In this document: in pieces, positions 15,528-22,778 of the stretch
How the letters are laid out: each line of letters begins with the position of its first letter
How positions within the stretch are numbered: the first letter of the stretch is position 1
NCBI GenBank assembly: GCA_964389475.1
Contig: CAYMFD010000055.1
Coordinates: forward strand, 1-23,110
Length of the DNA stretch: 23,110 nt
Source: CAYMFD01 sp964389475
GTDB taxonomy: Bacteria > Bacteroidota > Bacteroidia > Chitinophagales > Saprospiraceae
Direction: 5' to 3'
The notes under the pieces: model-generated
What the model saw: only the letters and a program-made list of their open reading frames with translations
What the model was told of the DNA's origin: nothing
Database searches by the model: none
Program-made: the position numbers and the translations under genes

Positions 15528-16562
15528 TTATCCTTCTGTAGCCTCGGCTACGAGATCAGGGTTGTAGATAGCTTTGATCTTATTCTCGATCTCAAGCATA
15601 ACCTCTGGGTTGTCACGGAGGAACTGCTTGGCACCTTCTCGACCTTGTGCGATCTTAGAGTCACCATAGCTAAACCACGATCCACTCTTGCCTACTACGT
15701 TAGTCTCTACGCCTAGGTCGATGATCTCACCGACCTTACTCACGCCTTCGCCATACATGATGTCAAAGAGGGTAGTACGGAATGGTGGCGCTAGTTTATT
15801 CTTAACCACCTTAACCTTAACCGGGTTACCTACGACATTACCTTCTTTGTCCTTAATAGCAGAACCTGAGCGACGTATGTCTAGTCGCACAGAGGCGTAA
15901 AACTTAAGGGCATTACCACCAGTCGTTGTCTCAGGATTACCGAACATGACGCCGATCTTCTCTCTCAACTGGTTGATAAATACACAGCAGCAGCCCGTCT
16001 TACCGATCGTACCGGTGAGTTTACGTAGTGCTTGAGACATAAGCCTAGCCTGTAGACCCATCTTGCTATCACCCATCTCACCTTCTATCTCACTACGTGG
16101 CACCAGTGCCGCTACGGAGTCAATGACGAGTATATCTATCGCACCTGATCTGATCAAGTTTTCGGCGATCTCTAGTGCCTGCTCTCCATTGTCTGGTTGA
16201 GAGATCAGTAAGTTCTCTGTGTCCACGCCGAGGTTCTCCGCATAGAATCTGTCAAAGGCATGCTCCGCATCTACGAAGGCAGCGATACCGCCTTGCTTCT
16301 GACACTCCGCGATAGCATGTATAGCGAGGGTCGTCTTACCCGATGATTCTGGACCATATATCTCGACGACACGTCCCTTAGGTAGACCTCCTATACCTAG
16401 GGCAATGTCTAGTCCTAGCGATCCTGTCGAGATCGTCGGTATATCTACTACTTGTTTTTCTCCTAGACGCATGACGGTTCCTTTACCGTATGTCTTATCG
16501 AGTTTGTCTACTACTAGATTGAGTGCTTTTAGTTTCGACTCTTTTTCTTTATCCACAGCCAT
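15528..16562 (-). CDS. recA: Recombinase RecA
   Basis: A 344-residue, full-length RecA, the ATP-dependent strand-exchange protein and SOS co-protease. Conserved parts are YGKGTVMRLG, Walker A GPESSGKT (residues 70-77), AFVDAEHAFD, LISQPDNGEQALEI, Walker B ILVIDSVAAL, the loop containing VPRSEIEGEMGDSKMGLQAR, and the L2-region INQLREKIGVMFGNPETTTGGNALKFYASVRLD. The C-terminus is short and only moderately acidic. No intein or truncation is seen. It is the last gene of a minus-strand group that begins with two ssb genes; 71 bases and its own -7 box separate it from the nearer ssb. It ends at a strong terminator. Confidence 0.98.
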   Translation of the reverse strand: MAVDKEKESKLKALNLVVDKLDKTYGKGTVMRLGEKQVVDIPTISTGSLGLDIALGIGGLPKGRVVEIYGPESSGKTTLAIHAIAECQKQGGIAAFVDAEHAFDRFYAENLGVDTENLLISQPDNGEQALEIAENLIRSGAIDILVIDSVAALVPRSEIEGEMGDSKMGLQARLMSQALRKLTGTIGKTGCCCVFINQLREKIGVMFGNPETTTGGNALKFYASVRLDIRRSGSAIKDKEGNVVGNPVKVKVVKNKLAPPFRTTLFDIMYGEGVSKVGEIIDLGVETNVVGKSGSWFSYGDSKIAQGREGAKQFLRDNPEVMLEIENKIKAIYNPDLVAEATEG

Positions 16563-16579
16563 ATCATATATTATTTTTG

Positions 16580-16587
16580 CAAATGTA
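16580..16587 (-). promoter_or_regulatory. Bacteroidota -7 box TACATTTG before recA
   Basis: The minus-strand TACATTTG is a perfect TAnnTTTG match 17 bases before the recA ATG. I see no good -33 TTTG at the usual distance. It could give recA an internal promoter in addition to read-through from ssb. Confidence 0.4.
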
Positions 16588-16633
16588 AGTAAACCCCACC
16601 TATAGTGTGAGGCTACTTACCTTGCTGTGAGTA

Positions 16634-16987
16634 CTATTGGTTATCTGAGCTTGATTTTCCTATAGGCCTGAGCTCGTCCGCCTTGATCTCCATACGATAG
16701 ACCATGTTACCTTGCTTGTCCTTGTAGTTGTTATTGACAAGGCGTCCACGGCACAGTATCTGGCTGCCTTTGCAGAAGTTTTGGTTTAAGTAAGTAGCTG
16801 TGTGACCCCAGGCCACCACGTTATGCCAGGTGGTCTCTTGCATCTTTTCTCCCGTCTTGGGATTCTTGTAGTACTCATTGGTCGCGACGCTTACCTTGGC
16901 TATCTTACCGCCGTTGTCTAATTCTCGATAGGTTACGTCTTGTCCTAGTAGTCCTATTATCTGTACGCTGTTATGTGCTCTATTCAT
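16634..16987 (-). CDS. ssb: Single-stranded DNA-binding protein (OB fold), copy 2 of a tandem pair
   Basis: Starting at the ATG at 16987 (MNRAHNSVQIIGLLGQDV) gives 117 residues and the normal SSB beginning. The longer frame to 17113 adds 42 basic residues without family character. OB-fold blocks are SVQIIGLLGQDVTY, KIAKVSVATNEYYKN, TTWHNVVAWGHTATYLNQNFCKGSQILCRGRL and YRMEIKADELRPIG. SSB coats single-stranded DNA in replication, repair and recombination. The protein ends KSSSDNQ and lacks the acidic tip with terminal Pro-Phe by which housekeeping SSB recruits its partners. It may therefore be an accessory SSB of the recombination or transformation type. It sits between the paralogous ssb at 17114 and recA, all on the minus strand. 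Confidence 0.9.
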   Translation of the reverse strand: MNRAHNSVQIIGLLGQDVTYRELDNGGKIAKVSVATNEYYKNPKTGEKMQETTWHNVVAWGHTATYLNQNFCKGSQILCRGRLVNNNYKDKQGNMVYRMEIKADELRPIGKSSSDNQ

Positions 16988-17113
16988 GATGTGTTGTATT
17001 GATGGTTTGAAAAATTTACGGGCTATAAAAGAGGTGCGGTAGCGGTAGGTATTCGCCCAGTTGTATACCAGTAGTCTGTGCCACCACTTTCGAGATGTGC
17101 TACTACCTCGCAT

Positions 17114-17485
17114 CTAGAATGGCAGCGCTGGTCTACCTTCTGCAGCTAGCGATCCTAGAGGTACGTAGTGCATAAAGTCGTGGGCCTTAACTTCTGTGAG
17201 TTGGCGGACAGTCCCCGTCTTGTCCTCGTACTGACGAGTAATCAGCTCGCCGAATACAGTGACGCCTGAGCCCTTGGATAACTCTCTGGTCATAAGATCT
17301 GCTAGTTTACCCCACGCTATGATATTGTGCCAGATGGTTTGCTTGACCTTTTCGCCGTGTTGGTCGTAGAAGATTTTGTTGGTGGCTAATCTGAACTTAG
17401 CTAGTGTCTTGCCCTCGCCGAAGTTGATATACTCGACGTCTTTGCCTAAGTTGCCACGGAGTGTGACTGAATTGTTTCTAAACAT
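17114..17485 (-). CDS. ssb: Single-stranded DNA-binding protein (OB fold), copy 1 of a tandem pair
   Basis: A 123-residue SSB: MFRNNSVTLRGNLGKDVEYI, KTLAKFRLATNKIFYDQ, QTIWHNIIAWGKLADLMTRE, LSKGSGVTVFGELITRQYED and LTEVKAHDFMHYVPLG. It is clearly paralogous to the next gene (shared WHN-x-x-AWG core) but well diverged. The C-terminus EGRPALPF keeps the last Leu-Pro-Phe of the usual SSB tip but not its aspartates, so partner binding may be weakened or different. It is the first gene of the ssb-ssb-recA group. Its upstream region carries a palindrome, a hairpin with a T-tract and an array of 20-nt-spaced boxes. Whether the housekeeping ssb is one of these two or elsewhere in the genome cannot be told here. 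Confidence 0.92.
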   Translation of the reverse strand: MFRNNSVTLRGNLGKDVEYINFGEGKTLAKFRLATNKIFYDQHGEKVKQTIWHNIIAWGKLADLMTRELSKGSGVTVFGELITRQYEDKTGTVRQLTEVKAHDFMHYVPLGSLAAEGRPALPF

Positions 17486-17498
17486 GATACATGATTTA

Positions 17499-17510
17499 AT
17501 ACAGCTGTAT
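17499..17510. promoter_or_regulatory. 12-bp palindrome ATACAGCTGTAT before ssb
   Basis: A perfect palindrome 13 bases upstream of the ssb start codon, overlapping the place of the ribosome or transcription start. It could be an operator; the CTGT/ACAG-type half sites vaguely recall LexA boxes, but the spacing differs from the E. coli form. Confidence 0.35.
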
Positions 17511-17518
17511 GCTGCGAT

Positions 17519-17566
17519 AAAGAGAAAAACCTACAGTAGTGACTACCGTGTGGGAGTCGTAGGTTT
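17519..17566 (-). terminator. Terminator-like hairpin in the ssb leader
   Basis: On the minus strand AAACCTAC (17566-17559) pairs with GTAGGTTT (17534-17527). An inner GACT/AGTC pair and a six-base bulge lie between them. TTTTTCTCTTT follows directly. It stands ~40 bases before the ssb start, so it could be an attenuator or the end of an upstream small RNA. Confidence 0.6.
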
Positions 17567-17663
17567 ACCCAGTTGCCCGGGTGGTAATGATTAATAAATC
17601 TGTAATAGCACCATCGTACTATCGATTGACGATGCAAACATGAGGACACATTCTACTTCAAAG

Positions 17664-17726
17664 CGTTTTGTAAACGTTTGCTGTCGTTTGTAAACGTATC
17701 TAATCGATTATAAACGTTTGTAATCG
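17664..17726. repeat. Three TAAACGT boxes at exact 20-nt spacing
   Basis: TAAACGT occurs at 17671-17677, 17691-17697 and 17711-17717. The flanks are also shared (TTTGTAAACGT twice, ATTATAAACGTTTGTAATCG once), and the first and third copies extend to the palindrome AAACGTTT. Close to two helical turns per step, this looks like an array of protein-binding sites about 180-230 bases upstream of ssb. Confidence 0.7.
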
Positions 17727-17883
17727 GCTAAGTAAAGCCTTTACGTGCTGATAATCAGACTATTGCGCCTTTTTCACAAAAATGAAGAAATATGAAGAAA
17801 CGAGAAGATAAAAGCAATTTATGCTTGGAAGCTGATTAAAAGGGGGCTACCGCTACTTCGATCAGACTGTCATATCCACCTCT

Positions 17884-17989
17884 TGTCAGTATCAGGATTC
17901 ACCGGATTGGAGGATTTCCGAGATGGCACATGTTCACATCATATAGGCATCCTGCTCATCCTAGCATCCTGAAAATCCTGATGCAGACA
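17884..17989. repeat. Imperfect inverted repeat built of GGATT words
   Basis: The outer arms TGTCAGTATCAGGATT (17884-17899) and AATCCTGATGCAGACA (17974-17989) are complementary at 14 of 16 positions. Inward, both arms continue with GGAT words every 8-10 bases (CCGGATTGG, AGGATTTCC; opposite arm CATCCTG, CATCCTAG, CATCCTG). It begins 39 bases downstream of the GH113 stop. It shares the word TCAGGATTC with the palindrome at 13610. Confidence 0.7.
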
Positions 17990-18028
17990 TTGTACACGGC
18001 ACGCTGACATTCCGTATATCAATTGAAC

Positions 18029-19111
18029 TCAGTGCATATAACCCTCTGCAATTACACCCATGGCTAGCTTGCCCTTAGGCGTGAAGTCTATCATTCGCTT
18101 ATCGCCGCTATCTCTGTCATCCGTCCGCCACTGCCACAGATGTATACCAGCGAACCACGGCTCTAGCCATACCGTCTCGAATACTGCCTGATAGGCAATA
18201 GCCTGCGTCTCCTCCGATACCGGCACCGCGACTGTGGACCCATAGTCTACCCACTCCCATGGTCGTGCCGTGGCATCTGCCGTACTCTTGTAGCCTACCT
18301 CGGTAAATAATAATGGTTTTTGGAATCTATGGCTTACCTCTCCTAACGCATCTATATGTGGCTGCCACTGGTCCTTGAGGTAGTCAAGTGATGGCAAGGT
18401 ATCCTTGCCGAGTGGGAAGTACGCTTGCACTCCGATGTAGTCTAGGTCATCCCAAAACGAGATTGCCTCGTACTCCTCATACCAGTTAGCGGCATAGGTA
18501 AGCTGACCAGAATATACCAACCGCACCTCTTTTATAAGCGATCGCCAAAACGCTGGCCGCTCTGCAGTAAGTCTCGTAAGCTCGGTGCCTACACATAGCA
18601 ACTCAGCGCCGGCCTCTTCAGCTACAGCTGCCCAACGCATGATAAAGTCTCTATAGCTCGTCTGCCACTGCAGCCAGTCGCCATCACTCGGGTAGATATC
18701 GGACCGCCACTTACCATCTGACGGCGCATGCATCCATATATGTGGCTTGACCATTACTTTAAATCCCTGCTGACGAGCTAATGTGATCTGGTCGACCCAG
18801 CGCTGGTTACGTGCCTCTATATAATCCCTACTATCACTCCTACTGTATCGTACGACCGCCGCATCATAGTCGCCCTGACTACCGAATGGTACTAGCGTGA
18901 TCCAGTCTGCATGGATGGCGGACAGTGCCTGTAGGGACGACGTGTCTAGCGATCCGAAAACGTGCATGCCTCTGTGCTTGTTTGCGACTACTTGGTCACT
19001 GGACGGTATGTGGGATTGGCGCTTAGGTGGATGACAGCCGATCGCCAAGACTGCGACTAGGCACACCGTTGCGATATTCCCTAAGTAGGATTGATGATAC
19101 TTCACCGCCAC
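18029..19111 (-). CDS. GH113-like glycoside hydrolase lipoprotein (TIM barrel)
   Basis: A 360-residue lipoprotein: the hydrophobic segment ends in lipobox LAIG-Cys26, so the protein is probably anchored to a membrane. The mature part begins after a short linker with GMHVFGSLDT and reads as a TIM barrel: VMVKPHIWMH, the acid/base candidate Glu177 in CVGTELTR, YIGVQAYFPLG, the nucleophile candidate Glu271 in LLFTEVGYKS, and HLWQWRTDD near the end. This pattern fits glycoside hydrolase family 113, whose known members are beta-mannanases. It follows the PL6 lyase on the same strand with a 60-base gap, so the pair probably forms a small polysaccharide-degradation operon. A degenerate copy of its first ~70 codons lies at 21841-22048. 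Substrate is inferred from family only. Confidence 0.82.
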   Translation of the reverse strand: MAVKYHQSYLGNIATVCLVAVLAIGCHPPKRQSHIPSSDQVVANKHRGMHVFGSLDTSSLQALSAIHADWITLVPFGSQGDYDAAVVRYSRSDSRDYIEARNQRWVDQITLARQQGFKVMVKPHIWMHAPSDGKWRSDIYPSDGDWLQWQTSYRDFIMRWAAVAEEAGAELLCVGTELTRLTAERPAFWRSLIKEVRLVYSGQLTYAANWYEEYEAISFWDDLDYIGVQAYFPLGKDTLPSLDYLKDQWQPHIDALGEVSHRFQKPLLFTEVGYKSTADATARPWEWVDYGSTVAVPVSEETQAIAYQAVFETVWLEPWFAGIHLWQWRTDDRDSGDKRMIDFTPKGKLAMGVIAEGYMH

Positions 19112-19171
19112 AAGGTAGATGATTGCTTAACACGAGGATAGGTCAGGTTACATTTTGTAGTGTCACAACAC

Positions 19172-21613
19172 CTACCTAAGCACAACGATCTGCTGCACAA
19201 ACGACAATTGCCGCTCTCCTATAAGTTTGATAAGATAAGTACCCCTCGACACGGTAGATAGGTCTAGGGTACAGCGCTGCTCTGATGGTAATAAGGATCG
19301 CCCCAACACGAGGGTGCCCTTGATATCGTAAACAGATACATGGCTGTAGTCGTCAATATTATGCAGGTGCAAAACATCTGCTGCAGGTACAGGATAAATA
19401 ATGGGAGCTGTAATCATATGCCCATCATCGACGGATACAACCGTACTACCATAGAACTCCACTTCTCTGACAGCACTCCACACACTAGTACGAGTATCTC
19501 CGTCACTATCGAACCGACCGAAACCGACCAGCTTGACATAACGAGCAAGTGTGCCATTAACCTCATATTGATTAAAGGCCGTACTGCCTGCTACTGTCAA
19601 CAGCAAATCTCCTGTGGTAGGTAATACCTTCGTAAAGTCAGTGTCATCTGTCCCAGTCGTAGATACCCAAACCTGAAAACCAAAAGCGTCCGACTTATTG
19701 GTCGTGCTGAACTGGATAAGGTCCAGAGAATAGTCTCTCCCGAGATCATAGATGATGTACTCCCCGTCTCCTTTATAGTCGCCAGCCACGATATCACCAT
19801 CATCGGCAGCCCACAGNNNNNNNNNNNNNNNNNNNNNNNNNNNNNNNNNNNNNNNNNNNNNNNNNNNNNNNNNNNNNNNNNNNNNNNNNNNNNNNNNNNN
19901 NNNNNNNNNNNNNNNNCCTGTATGTTCGCTCACCATGATGGTAACTGCAGCATTACCATCCCCCGAGTCCGTATCGATGCACACCCAAGGATCATCGGAG
20001 ATGGCAGTCCAGCTAACATTAGCGCTTACATCAATCGTCTGGCTGTCAGCACTCGGACCAAATATGGGTAGGTTACCTACTATCAACTGATCACGTACAT
20101 CTATCACACAATCACCATCATTGATGATTGCGCCTAGATGATCGACATAGCAAGCGCCGATGCCATACCCGACCATGTCATCGGTAATAGGTCTGTAGGT
20201 GCCAAGATCAGCACCTTTGCCCACCGCGGATCCACCTTCGAAAGACAAAACCTCCCCATCAACTATAGCCGTAATGTCTGATGCTAACGAAAACCCAGTG
20301 TTGGTCACGCCTAGGTCAGTGCCCGCATAGACGTTATCAACATAGGTGAGAGCCGTGCCTAGGTTGACATAGGAAGTAGGCGTATCACCAGTAAAGAGCT
20401 CAGTAACATTGGCATTATCAGCGGAATAGTACACGAGGTTATTGGTCACCTGCCCCGTAGGATCGGTTGATCCTTTGTCGGTATTGTAGAAAAGAGGGGC
20501 ATGGGTATTAACAATCGAGTTATTAGAGATCCGCAGGTTGTCAGATTTCTGATACCCATTCGATGTGTTAGTAGACGTGCATGCTACAGCAGCACTAGCA
20601 CTACCTCCTAGGAAGGTAATACCATTGTTCCACTTTGCCTGGCTATCCACTGTGATGCAATCTTGTATGTAATTATTGGTAATGGTATGGTCACTATCAG
20701 AGATCCTGATGCCTCCGGTACCCTCTACGTTTTCGCCCAGGAAGTAGTTGTTATCGACTACTGCGCTAGACCCATGCCTCAATACCAGCGACCCCCGACA
20801 CCTCCGGAATGTGTTGCTTGTGTATATATTGCCCTTGCTCTTGTTGCTGATGATCTCATTCTCTCCATCGGCCTCTACGAAATAGTTATTGGTCACGCTT
20901 ACACGGCTATTGACATTTTGATAAGAGCTAGTACCTATACGTATCGTCTCGCTGTCGCCAGCATTACTTAGCGTGTTATCGACCTTGGCATATCTGTAGA
21001 AGTAGTTGTTGCTGATGGTGTGACCGACAATGGCACAAGGGTCGTCCTCGGCATTGTACTCGTACTCGGCTAGGATCAAGGCCCCAGCACTTCGTTTATT
21101 TAAAAAAGAACAGTTGATCACCGAATTGTACGTCCCATACAAGACGATCCATCGGTGCTTGGTAATCGAGTTATTAGCAAGGTCGTCCGCCACATCATCA
21201 GGATGTATAGCGAGGCCATCGATAGCGCAGTTTTGGATGGTGCTATGATTGGCATAGTCGGTACCATCTCTAAATTGAATAAAGTTGCTAGCCCCGAAAC
21301 CACCCTGCCAGAGAAAACCATCTACTACGACGTGGTCCCCACCTATATTGATCTGTAAGCCCCCTGTAAAGAGCACGCCACCAGGACTCTCTGCCCTAAA
21401 AGTAATAGGCTCATCAGCTGTGCCGTTGCCCACAAAGGTTATTCGCTCATCCGTATTGTAGGTACCATTAGCCAGTACGATCTCATCACCTGCAACGTAG
21501 GTGTGGTCCTCTATCGCTGTGGGGTCACTGATATTGTAGACGGTCTGTGCATATACTTGAGGTACCAAAACTATAATTGCAAGGGCTACAATGAAGAAGC
21601 TTTTGCCTGTCAT
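19172..21613 (-). CDS. Secreted PL6 polysaccharide lyase (alginate/chondroitinase-B type) with T9SS tail
   Basis: The ATG at 21613 gives a clean signal peptide (MTGKSFFIVALAIIVLVPQVYAQ); the in-frame ATG at 21685 would add 24 residues before it. The N-terminal ~450 residues form a parallel beta-helix with many N-N-Y-F/N-N-S-I turns. Glu251, Glu253, Lys258 and Arg279 (in ENEIISNKS and LVLRHG) have the same spacing as the calcium ligands and catalytic Lys220/Arg241 of the alginate lyase AlyGC, so PL6 activity is likely. Next is a BACON-like segment (SQTIDVSANVSWTAIS) interrupted by the 100-N gap. After the gap come an F5/8 type C-like domain (DGEYIIYDLGRDYSLDLIQF, ARYVKLVGFGR) and a T9SS sorting tail (YPVPAADVLHL to GTYLIKLIGERQ). 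Length and frame across the gap are not reliable. Confidence 0.88.
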   Translation of the reverse strand: MTGKSFFIVALAIIVLVPQVYAQTVYNISDPTAIEDHTYVAGDEIVLANGTYNTDERITFVGNGTADEPITFRAESPGGVLFTGGLQINIGGDHVVVDGFLWQGGFGASNFIQFRDGTDYANHSTIQNCAIDGLAIHPDDVADDLANNSITKHRWIVLYGTYNSVINCSFLNKRSAGALILAEYEYNAEDDPCAIVGHTISNNYFYRYAKVDNTLSNAGDSETIRIGTSSYQNVNSRVSVTNNYFVEADGENEIISNKSKGNIYTSNTFRRCRGSLVLRHGSSAVVDNNYFLGENVEGTGGIRISDSDHTITNNYIQDCITVDSQAKWNNGITFLGGSASAAVACTSTNTSNGYQKSDNLRISNNSIVNTHAPLFYNTDKGSTDPTGQVTNNLVYYSADNANVTELFTGDTPTSYVNLGTALTYVDNVYAGTDLGVTNTGFSLASDITAIVDGEVLSFEGGSAVGKGADLGTYRPITDDMVGYGIGACYVDHLGAIINDGDCVIDVRDQLIVGNLPIFGPSADSQTIDVSANVSWTAISDDPWVCIDTDSGDGNAAVTIMVSEHTXXXXXXXXXXXXXXXXXXXXXXXXXXXXXXXXXXLWAADDGDIVAGDYKGDGEYIIYDLGRDYSLDLIQFSTTNKSDAFGFQVWVSTTGTDDTDFTKVLPTTGDLLLTVAGSTAFNQYEVNGTLARYVKLVGFGRFDSDGDTRTSVWSAVREVEFYGSTVVSVDDGHMITAPIIYPVPAADVLHLHNIDDYSHVSVYDIKGTLVLGRSLLPSEQRCTLDLSTVSRGTYLIKLIGERQLSFVQQIVVLR
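19817..19916. other. Assembly gap (100 N) inside the PL6 lyase gene
   Basis: Exactly 100 N, a placeholder. It falls between the BACON-like segment and the F5/8 type C domain, where repeated linker domains could have blocked assembly. The two flanks happen to be in one frame with 100 bases between them. Confidence 0.97.
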
Positions 21614-21651
21614 ATTTAGTAATTGAGTGGCTTGTGGGTCTACAATCAGGT

Positions 21652-21686
21652 CAAAAAGATAGTACGTTTTGGGGTAAGAATCCAAA
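21652..21686 (-). promoter_or_regulatory. Possible Bacteroidota promoter of the PL6 gene
   Basis: On the minus strand TTTG (21686-21683), a 21-base spacer and TATCTTTTTG (21661-21652) resemble the -33 TTTG / -7 TAnnTTTG pair, with two extra T. It lies ~40 bases before the ATG at 21613, which supports that start over the one at 21685. Confidence 0.35.
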
Positions 21687-21840
21687 ATCGACTGGTCGCA
21701 TGTGCATAGTCTTGGTCTTGGGTCGAAATATTTAGTGGTAAGCCCGAGGTGTGGTTGTGGGTAATGTAGGGTAAATGCAAGGTGTGATCTTTATGTGCAG
21801 GTATTATCTACTCTGTCTATAGTCGTCTCAACTTTTCCGT

Positions 21841-22048
21841 GGCTGTTAGCGGCATGGCTAAACTGACCACTGATCGTTGATAATTGGTCTAGGCTTACTG
21901 TATCGAGTAACCCGAATACGTGCATATGCTTATGCGATACGACTTAGCGAGAACTAGGTGCGAGGCTTCTGTCCTTGAGTAGTTGACACATGAGCAGCAC
22001 TACCATAGCTGAGCATACCGACACAACAGATCTAGTATGACCGACTAC
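21841..22048 (-). pseudogene. Decayed duplicate of the GH113 lipoprotein N-terminus
   Basis: The minus-strand translation in the frame of the ATG at 21925-21923 reads SVCSAMVVLLMC, QLLKDRSLAPSSR, a stop (TAA at 21946-21944), then VVSHKHMHVFGLLDTVSLDQLSTI. The intact gene at 18029-19111 reads TVCLVAVLAIGC, HPPKRQSHIPSSDQ, VVANKHRGMHVFGSLDTSSLQALSAI. The Val-Cys pair, the lipobox Cys, the nine residues from Cys to Pro-Ser-Ser, and the MHVFG-x-LDT-x-SL core all line up. A Gln codon has become TAA, two residues are missing before MHVF, and similarity fades after LSTI, where ~5 residues are inserted before His-Ala. No catalytic part remains. It lies upstream of the PL6 gene, with the intact copy downstream, pointing to an old duplication around the lyase. 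Confidence 0.8.
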
Positions 22049-22253
22049 GGTGCTGATACAAGATAAATGGCTATTCACCTCTGCAATGAAGAGGATTGTG
22101 TAGAATCAAGAGGTATTAACTGTGGGTGTAAGGCCATGTAGAGTTGGCTGGGGCACATAGTACATATCAACTGACTTACAAAGAAACGCTATGACTGAAT
22201 TTTATAGATATAAAAATCGATCATGATGCCGTGATACATAAATCCCAAGAGAG

Positions 22254-22778
22254 TTAAAAAGGGTTCATCCTGCAATAACAGTTGTCAAATTCAAATGCGG
22301 ATCCATGTCTTTTAAACAGGCAGGAACTAACACTTATCTCTCTACCTGACAAATAGCAAATTACATAAACTATTGCTTCTTTCTTTGAAGCAAAAGCCTG
22401 TGAATAGGAAACAAACAACCTATCTTGAGAAGGTTCGTTTGGAGGTACCCAGTCTTTCCCATGAAAATAGCTGTACAGCTTCTTGTTATAAACAGCAGAA
22501 GGAATGCGAATTAATACATTGTCACTACTGTCTAAATCAACGGCTCCAATAGACTTTTCTTGCTGTAAACAATGATGCCAAGGAGCTAAGTCATAGTTCA
22601 GAAGGCTAATATTTTGCGTTGACACGAATATAGAATCTGGACACCTACTGTCATTCTCAAAGCATCCACTAACACTACTTATGGCAGGTCCTAAGTCTAT
22701 ATGTGTTCTATCATTTGCACATGAAGCAAACAACAAGGATAGTAGAACACAAGTGAACACAATATTATCTACAATCAT
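22254..22778 (-). CDS. Small lipoprotein of unknown function, possible partner of the upstream HExxH protein
   Basis: A 174-residue protein if started at the ATG at 22778 (MIVDNIVFTCVLLSLLFASC), with a lipobox Cys20; an ATG at 22793 is an alternative that adds five residues. I recognise no family. The mature part is Cys-rich (GCFENDSRCPDS, HHCLQQ, YVICYLSG, SSCLFK, NCYCRMN) and mixed alpha/beta in pattern. The start overlaps the end of the upstream gene by 14 bases, so the two are co-translated. Both are more AT-rich than the rest of the window. A lipoprotein encoded directly behind a putative metallopeptidase domain could be an inhibitor or immunity protein, but this is inference from position only. 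Confidence 0.7.
   Translation of the reverse strand: MIVDNIVFTCVLLSLLFASCANDRTHIDLGPAISSVSGCFENDSRCPDSIFVSTQNISLLNYDLAPWHHCLQQEKSIGAVDLDSSDNVLIRIPSAVYNKKLYSYFHGKDWVPPNEPSQDRLFVSYSQAFASKKEAIVYVICYLSGREISVSSCLFKRHGSAFEFDNCYCRMNPF

Larger units (their letters stand above)
17486..18028. other. Long intergenic region rich in repeats upstream of ssb
   Basis: No protein gene is supported in these 543 bases. In order they hold a 12-bp palindrome, a T-tailed hairpin, three TAAACGT boxes at 20-nt spacing, and a ~106-nt imperfect inverted repeat just after the GH113 stop; each is listed separately. The combination could also hide a small RNA on the minus strand that ends at the hairpin. Confidence 0.6.
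21614..22253. other. Intergenic stretch upstream of PL6 holding a gene remnant
   Basis: No intact gene is seen. It holds a possible PL6 promoter (21652-21686), the decayed GH113 N-terminus (21841-22048), and ~200 bases up to the small lipoprotein gene in which I see nothing recognisable. Confidence 0.55.

Noticed and set aside
16988..17113. A 42-residue N-terminal extension of the second SSB
   Set aside because: The extension is basic and unlike any SSB; the family start MNRAHNSVQ follows at 16987. It is intergenic sequence that happens to be open.
17664..17726. CRISPR array
   Set aside because: The repeated unit is only seven bases, with ~13-base intervals that are themselves partly similar, and no cas genes are nearby.
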